NCBI RefSeq assembly: GCF_051020975.1 | Contig: NW_027478160.1 | Span: 15,460,001 to 15,524,000 of the forward strand | Direction of reading: 5' to 3' | Origin: Osmia lignaria lignaria | Lineage: Eukaryota; Arthropoda; Insecta; Hymenoptera; Megachilidae | Length of the DNA: 64,000 nt | Part shown: piece by piece, positions 25,149 to 38,300 of the stretch | How the letters are laid out: each line of letters begins with the position of its first letter | Position numbering within the stretch: the stretch's first letter is position 1 | Position numbers and translations under genes: made by a program | The notes under the pieces: model-generated | Told to the model about the DNA's origin: nothing | Seen by the model: only the letters and a program-made list of their open reading frames with translations | Databases searched by the model: none

Positions 25149-26850
25149 GATAACTCTGCACTATTGCGAGCTGCAAATGCCACTTCCAGCTTAGCTGTGC
25201 AGAAGAAGAACAACAAGAAGAAGAAATATCTCGAAATATGTCCGTCAGGCCCCTTCCCTTGAGATATATCTGCAAATATCTCGGAAACAAAGCGAGCTAT
25301 GGCAAAATGTTAAGAGACCTTTTTTGTAGAGAATTATGTTTCCTACCATTTATGTTCTATGATATTTTTTGATCAGAAGCGTAGTTTTCGAGATATATCG
25401 AGATATTTAAAAGTTCCGAAGCCGCACCAACATAATAGAGATACAGAAACACCGTGGCCCCTTTCTTTCAGATAACTATGCACTATTGCGAGCTGCAAAT
25501 GCCACTTCCAGCTTAGCTGTGCAGAAGAAGAACAACAAGAAGAAGAAATATCTCGAAATATGTCCGTCAGGCCCCTTACCTTGAGATAAATCTGCAAATA
25601 TCTCGGAAACGAAGCGAGCTATGGCAAAATCTTAAGAGACCTTTTTTGTAGAGAATTAAGTTTCCTACTTTTTATCTTGTATGATATTTTCTGACCAGAT
25701 TCGTAGTTCTCGAGATATATCAAGATATTTAAAAGTTCCGAAGCCGCACCAACATAATAGAGATACAGAAACACCGTGGCCCCTCTCTTTGAGATAACTC
25801 TGCACAATTGCGAGCTGCAAATGCCACTTCCAGCTTAGCTGTGCAGAAGAAGAACATCAAGAAGAAGAAATATCTCGAAATATGTCCGTCAGGCCCCTTC
25901 CCTTGAGATAAATCGGCAAGTATCTCGGAAACGAAGCGAGCTATGGCAAAATGTTAAGAGACCTTTTTTGTAGAGAATTATGTTTCTTACAATTTATGTT
26001 CTGTGATATTTTTTGATCAGATGCGTAGTTCTCGAGATATATCAAGATATTTAAAAGTTCCGAAGCCGCACCAACATAATAGAGATACAGAAACACCGTG
26101 GCCCCTCTCTTTGAGATAACTCTGCACTATTGCGAGCTGGAAATGCCACTTCCAGTTTAGCTGTGCAGAAGAAGAACAACAAGAAGAAGAAATATCTCGA
26201 AATATGTCCATCAGGACCCTTCCCTTGAGATAAATCTGCAAATATCTCGGAAACGAAGCGAGCTATGGCAAAATGTTAAGAGACCTTTTTTGTAGAGAAT
26301 TATGTTTCCTACAATTTATGTTCTATGATATTTTTTGATCAGAAGCGTAGTTTTCGAGATATATCGAGATATTTAAAAGTTCCGAAGCCGCACCAACAAA
26401 ATAGAGATACAGAAACACCGTGGCCCCTTTCTTTGGGATAACTCTGCACTATTGCGAGCTGGAAATGCCACTTCCAGTTTAGCTGTGCAGAAGAAGAACA
26501 ACAAGAAGAAGAAATATCTCGAAATATGTCCGTCAGGACCCTTCCCTTGAGATAAATCTGCAAATATCTCGGAAACGAAGCGAGCTATTGCAAAACGTTA
26601 AGAGACCTTTTTTGTAGAGAATTAAGTTTCCTACTTTTTATGTTCTATGATATTTTTTGATCAGATGCGTAGTTCTCGAGATATATCAAGATATTTAAAA
26701 GCTCCGAAGCTGCACCAACATAATAGAGGTACAGAAACACCGTGGCCCCTTTCTTTGAGATAACTCTGCACTATTGCGAGCTGCAAATGCCACTTCCAGC
26801 TTAGCTGTGCAGAAGAAGAACAACAAGAAGAAGAAATATCTCGAAATATG

Positions 26851-26862
26851 TCCGTCGGCCCC
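26851..26862 (+). other. 1-bp deletion marker (GTCGGCCCC)
   Basis: The majority GTCAGGCCCC has lost one base here. The identical change at about 30713-30724 lies in the matching monomer of the 13-monomer duplication, so the loss predates that duplication. Confidence 0.85.
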
Positions 26863-28850
26863 TTTCCTTGAGATAAATCTGCAAATATCTCGGAAACGAA
26901 GCGAGCTATGGCAAAATGTTAAGAGACCTTTTTTGTAGAGAATTCAGTTTCCTACTTTTTATGTTCTATGATATTTTTCGATCAGAGGCGTAGTTCTCGA
27001 GATATATCAAGATATTTAAAAGTTCCGAAGCCGCACCAACATAATAGAGGTACAGAAACACCGTGGCCCCTTTCTTTGAGATAACTCTGCACTATTGCGA
27101 GCTGCAAATGCCACTTCCAGCTTAGCTGTGCAGAAGAAGAACAACAAGAATAAGAAATATTTCGAAATATGTCCGTCAGGCCCCTTCCCTTGAGATAAAT
27201 CTGCAAATATCTCGGAAACGAAGCGAGCTACGGCAAAATGTTAAGAGACCTTTTTTGTAGAGAATTAAGTTTCCTACTTTTTATGTTCTATGATATTTTT
27301 CGATCAGAGGCGTAGTTCTCGAGATATATCAAGATTATTAAAAGTTCCGAAGCCGCACCAACATAATAGAGATACAGAAACACCGTGGCCCCTTTCTTTG
27401 CGATAACTCTGCACTATTGCGAGCTGCAAATGCCACTTCCAGTTTAGCTGTGCAGAAGAAGAACAACAAGAAGAAGAAATATCTCGAAATATGTCCATCA
27501 GGACCCTTCCCTTGAGATAAATCTGCAAATATCTCGGAAACGAAGCGAGCTATGGCAAAATGTTAAGAGACCTTTTTTGTAGAGAATTATGTTTCCTACA
27601 ATTTATGTTCTATGATATTTTTTGATCAGAAGCGTAGTTTTCGAGATATATCGAGATATTTAAAAGTTCCGAAGCCGCACCAACATAATAGAGATACAGA
27701 AACACCGTGGCCCCTTTCTTTGGGATAACTCTGCACTATTGCGAGCTGGAAATGCCACTTCCAGTTTAGCTGTGCAGAAGAAGAACAACAAGAAGAAGAA
27801 ATATCTCGAAATATGTCCGTCAGGACCCTTCCCTTGAGATAAATCTGCAAATATCTCGGAAACGAAGCGAGCTATTGCAAAACGTTAAGAGACCTTTTTT
27901 GTAGAGAATTAAGTTTCCTACTTTTTACGTTCTATGATATTTTTTGATCAGATGCGTAGTTCTCGAGATATATCAAGATATTTAAAAGCTCCGAAGCTGC
28001 ACCAACATAATAGAGGTACAGAAACACCGTGGCCCCTTTCTTTGAGATAACTCTGCACTATTGCGAGCTGCAAATGCCACTTCCAGCTTAGCTGTGCAGA
28101 AGAAGAACAACAAGAATAAGAAATATTTCGAAATATGTCCGTCAGGCCCCTTCCCTTGAGATAAATCTGCAAATATCTCGGAAACGAAGAGAGCTATGGC
28201 AAAATGATAAGAGACCTTTTTTGTAGAGAATTAAGATTCCTACTTTTTATGTTCTATGATATTTTTTGATCAGATGCGTAGTTCTCGAGATATATCAAGA
28301 TATTTAAAAGTTCCGAAGCCGCACCAACATAATAGAGATACAGAAACACCGTGGCCCCTTTCTTTGAGACAACTCTGCACTATTGCGAGCTGCAAATGCC
28401 ACTTCCAGCTTAGCTGTGCAGAGGAAGAACAACAAGAAGAAGAAATATCTCGAAATATGTCCGTCAGGCCAGTTCCTTTGAGCTGAATCTGCAAATATCT
28501 CGGAAACGAAGCAAGCTATGGCAAAATGTTAAGAGAGGTTTTTTGTAGAGAATTATGTTTCCTACAATTTATGTTCTATGATATTTTTTGATCAGAAGCG
28601 TAGTTTTCGAGATATATCGAGATATTTAAAAGTTCCGAAGCCGCACCAACATAATAGGGATACAGAAACACCGTGGCCCCTTTCTTTGAGATAACTCTGC
28701 ACTAGTGCGACCCGCAAATGCCACTTCCAGCTTAGCTGTGCAGAAGAAGAACAACAAGAAGAAGAAATATCTCGAAATATGTCCGTCAGGCCCCTTCCCT
28801 TGAGATAAATCTGCAAATATCTCGGAAACGAAGCGAGCTATGGCAAAATG

Positions 28851-28868
28851 TTAAGAGATCTTTTTGTA
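28851..28868 (+). other. 1-bp deletion marker (AGAGATCTTTTTG)
   Basis: The majority AGAGACCTTTTTTG is changed to AGAGATCTTTTTG, one T shorter and with a new AGATCT site. The same change recurs near 32719, 34005 and 43342, always in the GCGACCCGC monomer. It dates the 13-, 4- and 29-monomer duplications relative to each other. Confidence 0.88.
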
Positions 28869-29332
28869 GAGAATTAGGTTTCCTACTTTTTATGTTCTAT
28901 GATATTTTTTGATCAGATGCGTAGTTCTCGAGATATATCAAGATATTTAAAAGTTCCGAAGCCGCACCAACATAATAGAGATACAGAAACACCGTGGCCC
29001 CTTTCTTTGAGATAGCTCTGCACTATTGCGAGCTGTAAATGCCACTTCCAGCTTAGCTGTGCAGAAGAAGAACAACAAGAAGAAGAAATATCTCGAAATA
29101 TGTCCGTCAGGCCAGTTCCTTTGAGCTGAATCTGCAAATATGTCGGAAACGAAGCGAGCTATGGCAAAATGTTAAGAGACGTTTTTTGTAGAGAATTATG
29201 TTTCCTACAATTTATGTTCTATGATATTTTTTGATCAGAAGCGTAGTTTTCGAGATATATCGAGATATTTAAAAGTTCCGAAGCCGCACCAACATAATAG
29301 GGATACAGAAACACCGTGGCCCCTTTCTTTGA

Positions 29333-32300
29333 GATAACTCTGCACTATTGCGAGCTGCAAATGCCACTTCCAGCTTAGCTGTGCAGAAGAAGAACAACAA
29401 GAAGAAGAAATATCTCGAAATATGTCCGTCAGGCCCCTTCCCTTGAGATATATCTGCAAATATCTCGGAAACAAAGCGAGCTATGGCAAAATGTTAAGAG
29501 ACCTTTTTTGTAGAGAATTATGTTTCCTACAATTTATGTTCTATGATATTTTTTGATCAGAAGCGTAGTTTTCGAGATATATCGAGATATTTAAAAGTTC
29601 CGAAGCCGCACCAACATAATAGAGATACAGAAACACCGTGGCCCCTTTCTTTCAGATAACTATGCACTATTGCGAGCTGCAAATGCCACTTCCAGCTTAG
29701 CTGTGCAGAAGAAGAACAACAAGAAGAAGAAATATCTCGAAATATGTCCGTCAGGCCCCTTACCTTGAGATAAATCTGCAAATATCTCGGAAACGAAGCG
29801 AGCTATGGCAAAATCTTAAGAGACCTTTTTTGTAGAGAATTAAGTTTCCTACTTTTTATCTTGTATGATATTTTCTGACCAGATTCGTAGTTCTCGAGAT
29901 ATATCAAGATATTTAAAAGTTCCGAAGCCGCACCAACATAATAGAGATACAGAAACACCGTGGCCCCTCTCTTTGAGATAACTCTGCACAATTGCGAGCT
30001 GCAAATGCCACTTCCAGCTTAGCTGTGCAGAAGAAGAACAACAAGAAGAAGAAATATCTCGAAATATGTCCGTCAGGCCCCTTCCCTTGAGATAAATCGG
30101 CAAGTATCTCGGAAACGAAGCGAGCTATGGCAAAATGTTAAGAGACCTTTTTTGTAGAGAATTATGTTTCTTACAATTTATGTTCTATGATATTTTTTGA
30201 TCAGATGCGTAGTTCTCGAGATATATCAAGATATTTAAAAGTTCCGAAGCCGCACCAACATAATAGAGATACAGAAACACCGTGGCCCCTCTCTTTGAGA
30301 TAACTCTGCACTATTGCGAGCTGGAAATGCCACTTCCAGTTTAGCTGTGCAGAAGAAGAACAACAAGAAGAAGAAATATCTCGAAATATGTCCATCAGGA
30401 CCCTTCCCTTGAGATAAATCTGCAAATATCTCGGAAACGAAGCGAGCTATGGCAAAATGTTAAGAGACCTTTTTTGTAGAGAATTATGTTTCCTAAAATT
30501 TATGTTCTATGATATTTTTTGATCAGAAGCGTAGTTCTCGAGATATATCAAGATATTTAAAAGCTCCGAAGCTGCACCAACATAATAGAGGTACAGAAAC
30601 ACCGTGGCCCCTTTCTTTGAGATAACTCTGCACTATTGCGAGCTGCAAATGCCACTTCCAGCTTAGCTGTGCAGAAGAAGAACAACAAGAAGAAGAAATA
30701 TCTCGAAATATGTCCGTCGGCCCCTTTCCTTGAGATAAATCTGCAAATATCTCGGAAACGAAGCGAGCTATGGCAAAATGTTAAGAGACCTTTTTTGTAG
30801 AGAATTCAGTTTCCTACTTTTTATGTTCTATGATATTTTTCGATCAGAGGCGTAGTTCTCGAGATATATCAAGATATTTAAAAGTTCCGAAGCCGCACCA
30901 ACATAATAGAGGTACAGAAACACCGTGGCCCCTTTCTTTGAGATAACTCTGCACTATTGCGAGCTGCAAATGCCACTTCCAGCTTAGCTGTGCAGAAGAA
31001 GAACAACAAGAATAAGAAATATTTCGAAATATGTCCGTCAGGCCCCTTCCCTTGAGATAAATCTGCAAATATCTCGGAAACGAAGCGAGCTACGGCAAAA
31101 TGTTAAGAGACCTTTTTTGTAGAGAATTAAGTTTCCTACTTTTTATGTTCTATGATATTTTTCGATCAGAGGCGTAGTTCTCGAGATATATCAAGATATT
31201 TAAAAGTTCCGAAGCCGCACCAACATAATAGAGATACAGAAACACCGTGGCCCCTTTCTTTGCGATAACTCTGCACTATTGCGAGCTGCAAATGCCACTT
31301 CCAGTTTAGCTGTGCAGAAGAAGAACAACAAGAAGAAGAAATATCTCGAAATATGTCCATCAGGACCCTTCCCTTGAGATAAATCTGCAAATATCTCGGA
31401 AACGAAGCGAGCTATGGCAAAATGTTAAGAGACCTTTTTTGTAGAGAATTATGTTTCCTACAATTTATGTTCTATGATATTTTTTGATCAGAAGCGTAGT
31501 TTTCGAGATATATCGAGATATTTAAAAGTTCCGAAGCCGCACCAACATAATAGAGATACAGAAACACCGTGGCCCCTTTCTTTGGGATAACTCTGCACTA
31601 TTGCGAGCTGGAAATGCCACTTCCAGTTTAGCTGTGCAGAAGAAGAACAACAAGAAGAAGAAATATCTCGAAATATGTCCGTCAGCACCCTTCCCTTGAG
31701 ATAAATCTGCAAATATCTCGGAAACGAAGCGAGCTATTGCAAAACGTTAAGAGACCTTTTTTGTAGAGAATTAAGTTTCCTACTTTTTACGTTCTATGAT
31801 ATTTTTTGATCAGATGCGTAGTTCTCGAGATATATCAAGATATTTAAAAGCTCCGAAGCTGCACCAACATAATAGAGGTACAGAAACACCGTGGCCCCTT
31901 TCTTTGAGATAACTCTGCACTATTGCGAGCTGCAAATGCCACTTCCAGCTTAGCTGTGCAGAAGAAGAACAACAAGAATAAGAAATATTTCGAAATATGT
32001 CCGTCAGGCCCCTTCCCTTGAGATAAATCTGCAAATATCTCGGAAACGAAGAGAGCTATGGCAAAATGATAAGAGACCTTTTTTGTAGAGAATTAAGATT
32101 CCTACTTTTTATGTTCTATGATATTTTTTGATCAGATGCGTAGTTCTCGAGATATATCAAGATATTTAAAAGTTCCGAAGCCGCACCAACATAATAGAGA
32201 TACAGAAACACCGTGGCCCCTTTCTTTGAGATAACTCTGCACTATTGCGAGCTGCAAATGCCACTTCCAGCTTAGCTGTGCAGAGGAAGAACAACAAGAA

Positions 32301-33206
32301 GAAGAAATATCTCGAAATATGTCCGTCAGGCCAGTTCCTTTGAGCTGAATCTGCAAATATCTCGGAAACGAAGCGAGCTATGGCAAAATGTTAAGAGACG
32401 TTTTTTGTAGAGAATTATGTTTCCTACAATTTATGTTCTATGATATTTTTTGATCAGAAGCGTAGTTTTCGAGATATATCGAGATATTTAAAAGTTCCGA
32501 AGCCGCACCAACATAATAGGGATACAGAAACACCGTGGCCCCTTTCTTTGAGATAACTCTGCACTAGTGCGACCCGCAAATGCCACTTCCAGCTTAGCTG
32601 TGCAGAAGAAGAACAACAAGAAGAAGAAATATCTCGAAATATGTCCGTCAGGCCCCTTCCCTTGAGATAAATCTGCAAATATCTCGGAAACGAAGCGAGC
32701 TATGGCAAAATGTTAAGAGATCTTTTTGTAGAGAATTAGGTTTCCTACTTTTTATGTTCTATGATATTTTTTGATCAGATGCGTAGTTCTCGAGATATAT
32801 CAAGATATTTAAAAGTTCCGAAGCCGCACCAACATAATAGAGATACAGAAACACCGTGGCCCCTTTCTTTGAGATAGCTCTGCACTATTGCGAGCTGTAA
32901 ATGCCACTTCCAGCTTAGCTGTGCAGAAGAAGAACAACAAGAAGAAGAAATATCTCGAAATATGTCCGTCAGGCCAGTTCCTTTGAGCTGAATCTGCAAA
33001 TATGTCGGAAACGAAGCGAGCTATGGCAAAATGTTAAGAGACGTTTTTTGTAGAGAATTATGTTTCCTACAATTTATGTTCTATGATATTTTTTGATCAG
33101 AAGCGTAGTTTTCGAGATATATCGAGATATTTAAAAGTTCCGAAGCCGCACCAACATAATAGGGATACAGAAACACCGTGGCCCCTTTCTTTGAGATAAC
33201 TCTGCA
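29333..33206 (+). repeat. 13-monomer tandem duplication, unit 2 (12 monomers left)
   Basis: This unit begins within a few bases of where unit 1 ends, so the two are a direct tandem duplication. It is exactly one monomer shorter because the counterpart of 26337-26658 is missing, with a hybrid monomer at the join (30521-30841). Differences from unit 1 include GAACAACAAG for GAACATCAAG (30034), TATTTAAAAG for TATTAAAAG-like disorder at 27332, CAGCACCC for CAGGACCC near 31684, and GAGATAACTC for GAGACAACTC near 32231. Confidence 0.92.
30521..30841 (+). repeat. Hybrid monomer at a one-monomer deletion
   Basis: The first bases (TTTCCTAAAATT just upstream, then GATCAGAAGCG) follow the monomer at 26337. 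From TAGTTCTCGAGATATATCAAG onward, including AAAAGCTCCGAAGCTGCACC and AGAGGTACAG, it follows the monomer at 26659. The switch therefore lies at about 30530-30537. This is the expected product of exchange between neighbouring monomers in perfect register. The copy is 321 bp because it inherited the 1-bp loss in GTCGGCCCC. Confidence 0.88.
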
Positions 33207-33683
33207 CTAGTGCGAGCCGCAAATGCCACTTCCAGCTATGCTGTGCAGAAGAAGAACAACAAGAAGAAGAAATATCTCGAAATATGTCCGTCAGGCCACT
33301 TCCCTTGAGATAAATCTGCAAATATCTCGGAAACGAAGCGAGCTATGGCAAAATGTTAAGAGACGTTTTTTGTAGAGAATTATGTTTCCTACAATTTATG
33401 TTCTATGATATTTTTTGATCAGAAGCGTAGTTTTCGAGATATATCGAGATATTTAAAAGTTCCGAAGCCGCACCAACATAATAGAGATACAGAAACACCG
33501 TGGCCCCTTTCTTTGAGATAACTCTGCACTATTGCGACCTGCAAATGCCACTTCCAGCTCAGCTGTGCAGAAGAAGAACAACAAGAAGAAGAAATATCTC
33601 GAAATATGTCCGTCAGGCCCCTTACCTTGAGATAAATCTGCAAATATCTCGGAAACGAAGCGAGCTATGGCAAAATGTTAAGA
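32350..33683 (+). repeat. Four-monomer tandem duplication, unit 1
   Basis: This stretch matches the following 33637-34970 at a spacing of 1287 bp, four monomers less the 1-bp loss they share. The order is the GCGACCCGC monomer with AGAGATCTTTTTG, then the GAGATAGCTC/CAGTTCCTTTGAGCTG monomer with ATGTCGGAAACG, then a CAGGCCACTTCC monomer, then a GCGACCTGC/CAGCTCAGC monomer. Differences include TTCTATGATA against TTCTCTGATA (34043) and ATCGAGATAT against ATCGCGATAT (34410). Confidence 0.88.
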
Positions 33684-34970
33684 GACGTTTTTTGTAGAGA
33701 ATTATGTTTCCTACAATTTATGTTCTATGATATTTTTTGATCAGAAGCGTAGTTTTCGAGATATATCGAGATATTTAAAAGTTCCGAAGCCGCACCAACA
33801 TAATAGGGATACAGAAACACCGTGGCCCCTTTCTTTGAGATAACTCTGCACTAGTGCGACCCGCAAATGCCACTTCCAGCTTAGCTGTGCAGAAGAAGAA
33901 CAACAAGAAGAAGAAATATCTCGAAATATGTCCGTCAGGCCCCTTCCCTTGAGATAAATCTGCAAATATCTCGGAAACGAAGCGAGCTATGGCAAAATGT
34001 TAAGAGATCTTTTTGTAGAGAATTAGGTTTCCTACTTTTTATGTTCTCTGATATTTTTTGATCAGATGCGTAGTTCTCGAGATATATCAAGATATTTAAA
34101 AGTTCCGAAGCCGCACCAACATAATAGAGATACAGAAACACCGTGGCCCCTTTCTTTGAGATAGCTCTGCACTATTGCGAGCTGTAAATGCCACTTCCAG
34201 CTTAGCTGTGCAGAAGAAGAACAACAAGAAGAAGAAATATCTCGAAATATGTCCGTCAGGCCAGTTCCTTTGAGCTGAATCTGCAAATATGTCGGAAACG
34301 AAGCGAGCTATGGCAAAATGTTAAGAGACGTTTTTTGTAGAGAATTATGTTTCCTACAATTTATGTTCTATGATATTTTTTGATCAGAAGCGTAGTTTTC
34401 GAGATATATCGCGATATTTAAAAGTTCCGAAGCCGCACCAACATAATAGGGATACAGAAACACCGTGGCCCCTTTCTTTGAGATAACTCTGCACTAGTGC
34501 GAGCCGCAAATGCCACTTCCGGCTTAGCTGTGCAGAAGAAGAACAACAAGAAGAAGAAATATCTCGAAATATGTCCGTCAGGCCACTTCCCTTGAGATAA
34601 ATCTGCAAATATCTCGGAAACGAAGCGAGCTATGGCAAAATGTTAAGAGACGTTTTTTGTAGAGAATTATGTTTCCTACAATTTATGTTCTATGATATTT
34701 TTTGATCAGAAGCGTAGTTTTCGAGATATATCGAGATATTTAAAAGTTCCGAAGCCGCACCAACATAATAGAGATACAGAAACACCGTGGCCCCTTTCTT
34801 TGAGATAACTCTGCACTATTGCGACCTGCAAATGCCACTTCCAGCTCAGCTGTGCAGAAGAAGAACAACAAGAAGAAGAAATATCTCGAAATATGTCCGT
34901 CAGGCCCCTTCCCTTGAGATAAATCTGCAAATATCTCGGAAACGAAGCGAGCTATGGCAAAATGTTAAGA
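33637..34970 (+). repeat. Four-monomer tandem duplication, unit 2
   Basis: Second unit of the four-monomer duplication, directly adjoining the first. It carries newer private changes (TTCTCTGATA, ATCGCGATAT, CTTCCGGCTTAG) which are also present at 43387, 43749 and 43856. The larger 29-monomer duplication therefore happened after this four-monomer event. Confidence 0.88.
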
Positions 34971-35025
34971 GACCTTTTTTGTAGAGAATTAAGTTTCCTA
35001 CTTTTTATGTTCTATGATATTTTTT

Positions 35026-35347
35026 GATCAGATGAGCAGTTCTCGAGATATATCAAGATATTTAAAAGTTCCGAAACCGCACCAACATAACAGAGATACA
35101 GAAACACCGTGGCCCCTTTCCTTGAGATAACTCTGCACTAGTGCGAGCCGCAAATGCCACTTCCAGCTTAGCTGTGCAGAAGAAGAACAACAAGAAGACG
35201 AAATATCTCGAAATATGTCCGTCAGGCCCCTTCCCTTGAGATAAATATGCAAATATCTCGGAAACGAAGCGAGCTATGGCAAAATGTTAAGAGACCTTTT
35301 TTGTAGAGAATTAAGTTTCCTACTTTTTATGTTCTATGACATTTTTT
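35026..35347 (+). repeat. Hybrid A/H monomer
   Basis: The start (GATGAGCAGTTCTCG, CCGAAACCGC, CATAACAG) matches the A-type monomer at 44363. The rest (CTAGTGCGAGCCGC, AAGAAGACGAAATATC, ATAAATATGC) matches the H-type monomer at 44685. The switch lies between about 35093 and 35137. In the second unit the two parents are still separate neighbours, so unit 1 lost one monomer here after the duplication. Confidence 0.87.
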
Positions 35348-38300
35348 GATCAGATGCGTAGTTCTCGAGATATATCAAGATATTTAAAAGTTCCGAAGCC
35401 GCACCAACATAATAGAGATACAGAAACACCGTGGCGCCTTTCTTTAAGATAACTCTGCACTATTGCGAGCTGCAAATGCCACTTCCAGCTTAGCTGTGCA
35501 GAGGAAGAACAACAAGAAGAAGAAATATCTCGAAATATGTCCGTCAGGCCAGTTCCTTTGAGCTGAATCTGCAAATATCTCGGAAACGAAGCGAGCTATG
35601 GCAAAATGTTAAGAGACCTTTTTTGTAGAGAATTAAGTTTCCTACTTTTCATGTTGTATGATATTTTTTGATCAGATGCGTAGCTCTCGAGATATATCAA
35701 GATATTTAAAAGTTCCGAAGCCGCACCAACATAATAGAGGTACAGAAACACCGTGGCCCCTTTCTTTGAGATAACTGTGCACTAGTGCGAGCCGCAAATG
35801 CAAATTCCAGCTTAGCTGTGCAGAAGAAGAACAACAAGAAGAAGAAATATCTCGAAATATGTCCGTCAGGCCCCTTACCTTGAGATATATCTGCAAATAA
35901 CTCGGAAACGAAGCGAGCTATGGCAAAATGTTAAGAGACCGTTTTTGTAGAGAATAATGTTTCCTACAATTTACGTTCTATGATATTTTTTGATCAGAAG
36001 CGTAGTTTTCGAGATATATCGAGATATTTAAAAGTTCCGAAGCCGCACCAACATAATAGAGATACAGAAACACCGTGGCCCCTTTCTTTGAGATAACTCT
36101 GCACTATTGCGACCTGCAAATGCCACTTCCAGCTCAGCTGTGCAGAAGAAGAACAACAAGAAGAAGAAATATCTCGAAATATGTCCGTCAGGCCCCTTCC
36201 CTTGAGATAAATCTGCAAATATCTCGGAAACGAAGCGAGCTATGGCAAAATGTTAAGAGACCTTTTTTGTAGAGAATTAAGTTTCCTACTTTTTATGTTC
36301 TATGATATTTTTTGATCAGATGCGCAGTTCTCGAGATATATCAAGATATTTAAAAGTTCCGAAACCGCACCAACATAACAGAGATACAGAAACACCGTGG
36401 CCCCTTTCTTTGAGATAACTCTGCACTATTGCGAGCTGGAAATGCCACTTCCAGTTTAGCTGTGCAGAAGAAGAACAACAAGAAGAAGAAATATCTCGAA
36501 ATATGTCCGTTAGGCCCCTTCCCTTGAGATAAATCTGCAAATATCTCGGAAACGAAGCGAGCTATGGCAAAATGTTAAGAGACCTTTTTTGTAGAGAATT
36601 AAGTTTCCTACTTTTTATGTTCTATGATATTTTTTGATCAGAAGCGTAGTTTTCGAGATATATCGAGATATTTAAAAGTTCCGAAGCCGCACCAACATAA
36701 TAGAGATACAGAAACACCGTGGCCCCTTTCTTTGAGATAACTCTGCACTAGTGCGAGCCGCAAATGCCACTTCCAGCTTAGCTGTGCAGAAGAAGAACAA
36801 CAAGAAGAAGAAATATCTCGAAATATGTCCGTCAGGCCCCTTCCCTTGAGATAAATATGCAAATATCTCGGAAACGAAGCGAGCTATGGCAAAATGTTAA
36901 GAGACCTTTTTTGTAGAGAATTAAGTTTCCTACTTTTTATGTTCTATGACATTTTTTGATCAGATGCGTAGTTCTCGAGATATATCAAGATATTTAAAAG
37001 TTCCGAAGCCGCACCAACATAATAGAGATACAGAAACACCGTGGCCCCTTTCTTTAAGATAACTCTGCACTATTGCGAGCTGCAAATGCCACTTCCAGCT
37101 TAGCTGTGCAGAGGAAGAACAACAAGAAGAAGAAATATCTCGAAATATGTCCGTCAGGCCAGTTCCTTTGAGCTGAATCTGCAAATATCTCGGAAACGAA
37201 GCGAGCTATGGCAAAATGTTAAGAGACCTTTTTTGTAGAGAATTAAGTTTCCTACTTTTCATGTTCTATGATATTTTTTGATCAGATGCGTAGCTCTCGA
37301 GATATATCAAGATATTTAAAAGTTCCGAAGCCGCACCAACATAATAGAGGTACAGAAACACCGTGGCCCCTTTCTTTGAGATAACTGTGCACTAGTGCGA
37401 GCCGCAAATGCAAATTCCAGCTTAGCTGTGCAGAAGAAGAACAACAAGAAGAAGAAATATCTCGAAATATGTCCGTCAGGCCCCTTCCCTTGAGATATAT
37501 CTGCAAATAACTCGGAAACGAAGCGAGCTATGGCAAAATGTTAAGAGACCGTTTTTGTAGAGAATAATGTTTCCTACAATTTACGTTCTATGATATTTTT
37601 TGATCAGAAGCGTAGTTTTCGAGATATATCGAGATATTTACAAGTTCCGAAGCCGCACCAACATAATAGAGATACAGAAACACCGTGGCCCCTTTCTTTG
37701 AGATAACTCTGCACTATTGCGACCTGCAAATGCCACTGCCAGCTCAGCTGTGCAGAAGAAGAACAACAAGAAGAAGAAATATCTCGAAATATGGCCGTCA
37801 GGCCCCTTCCCTTGAGATAAATCTGCAAATATCTCGGAAACGAAGCGAGCTATGGCAAAATGTTAAGAGACCTTTTTTGTAGAGAATGAAGTTTCCTACT
37901 TTTTATGTTCTATGATATTTTTTGATCAGAAGCGTAGTTTTCGAGATATATCGAGATATTTAAAAGTTCCGAAGCCGCACCAACATAATAGAGATACAGA
38001 AACACCGTGGCCCCTTTCTTTGAGATAACTCTGCACTATTGCGACCTGCAAATGCCACTTCCAGCTAAGCTGTGCAGAAGAAGAACAACAAGAAGAAGAA
38101 ATATCTCGAAATATGTCCGTCAGGCCCCTTCCCTTGAGATAAATCTGCAAATATCTCGGAAACGAAGCGAGCTATGGCAAAATGTTAAGAGACCTTTTTT
38201 GTAGAGAATTAAATTTCCTACTTTTTATGTTCTATGTTATTTTTTGATCAGATGCGTAGTTCTCGAGATATATCAAGATATTTAAAAGTTCCGAAACCGC

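Larger units (their letters stand above)
25149..29344 (+). repeat. 13-monomer tandem duplication, unit 1
   Basis: About 13 monomers. The block matches the next block at 29333-33206, with spacing 4184 bp for positions up to about 26530 and 3862 bp after that. Shared private variants include CGGAAACAAAGCG, TTTCAGATAACTATGC, CCCCTTACC, TTATCTTGTATG, TTTTCTGACCAG, GGCAAGTATC, TTTCTTACAATT, GTCGGCCCC (a 1-bp loss), AATTCAGTTTCC, AAGAATAAG, AAAATGATAAGAG, GCGACCCGC and AGAGATCTTTTTG. About eight substitutions were noticed, so identity is roughly 99.8%. Confidence 0.92.

Noticed and set aside
28256..28486. A 76-codon plus-strand frame starting at ATG (also near 48537 and 62699)
   Set aside because: It opens only because GAGATAACTC became GAGACAACTC, removing a stop. 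It is a chance frame across the repeat.
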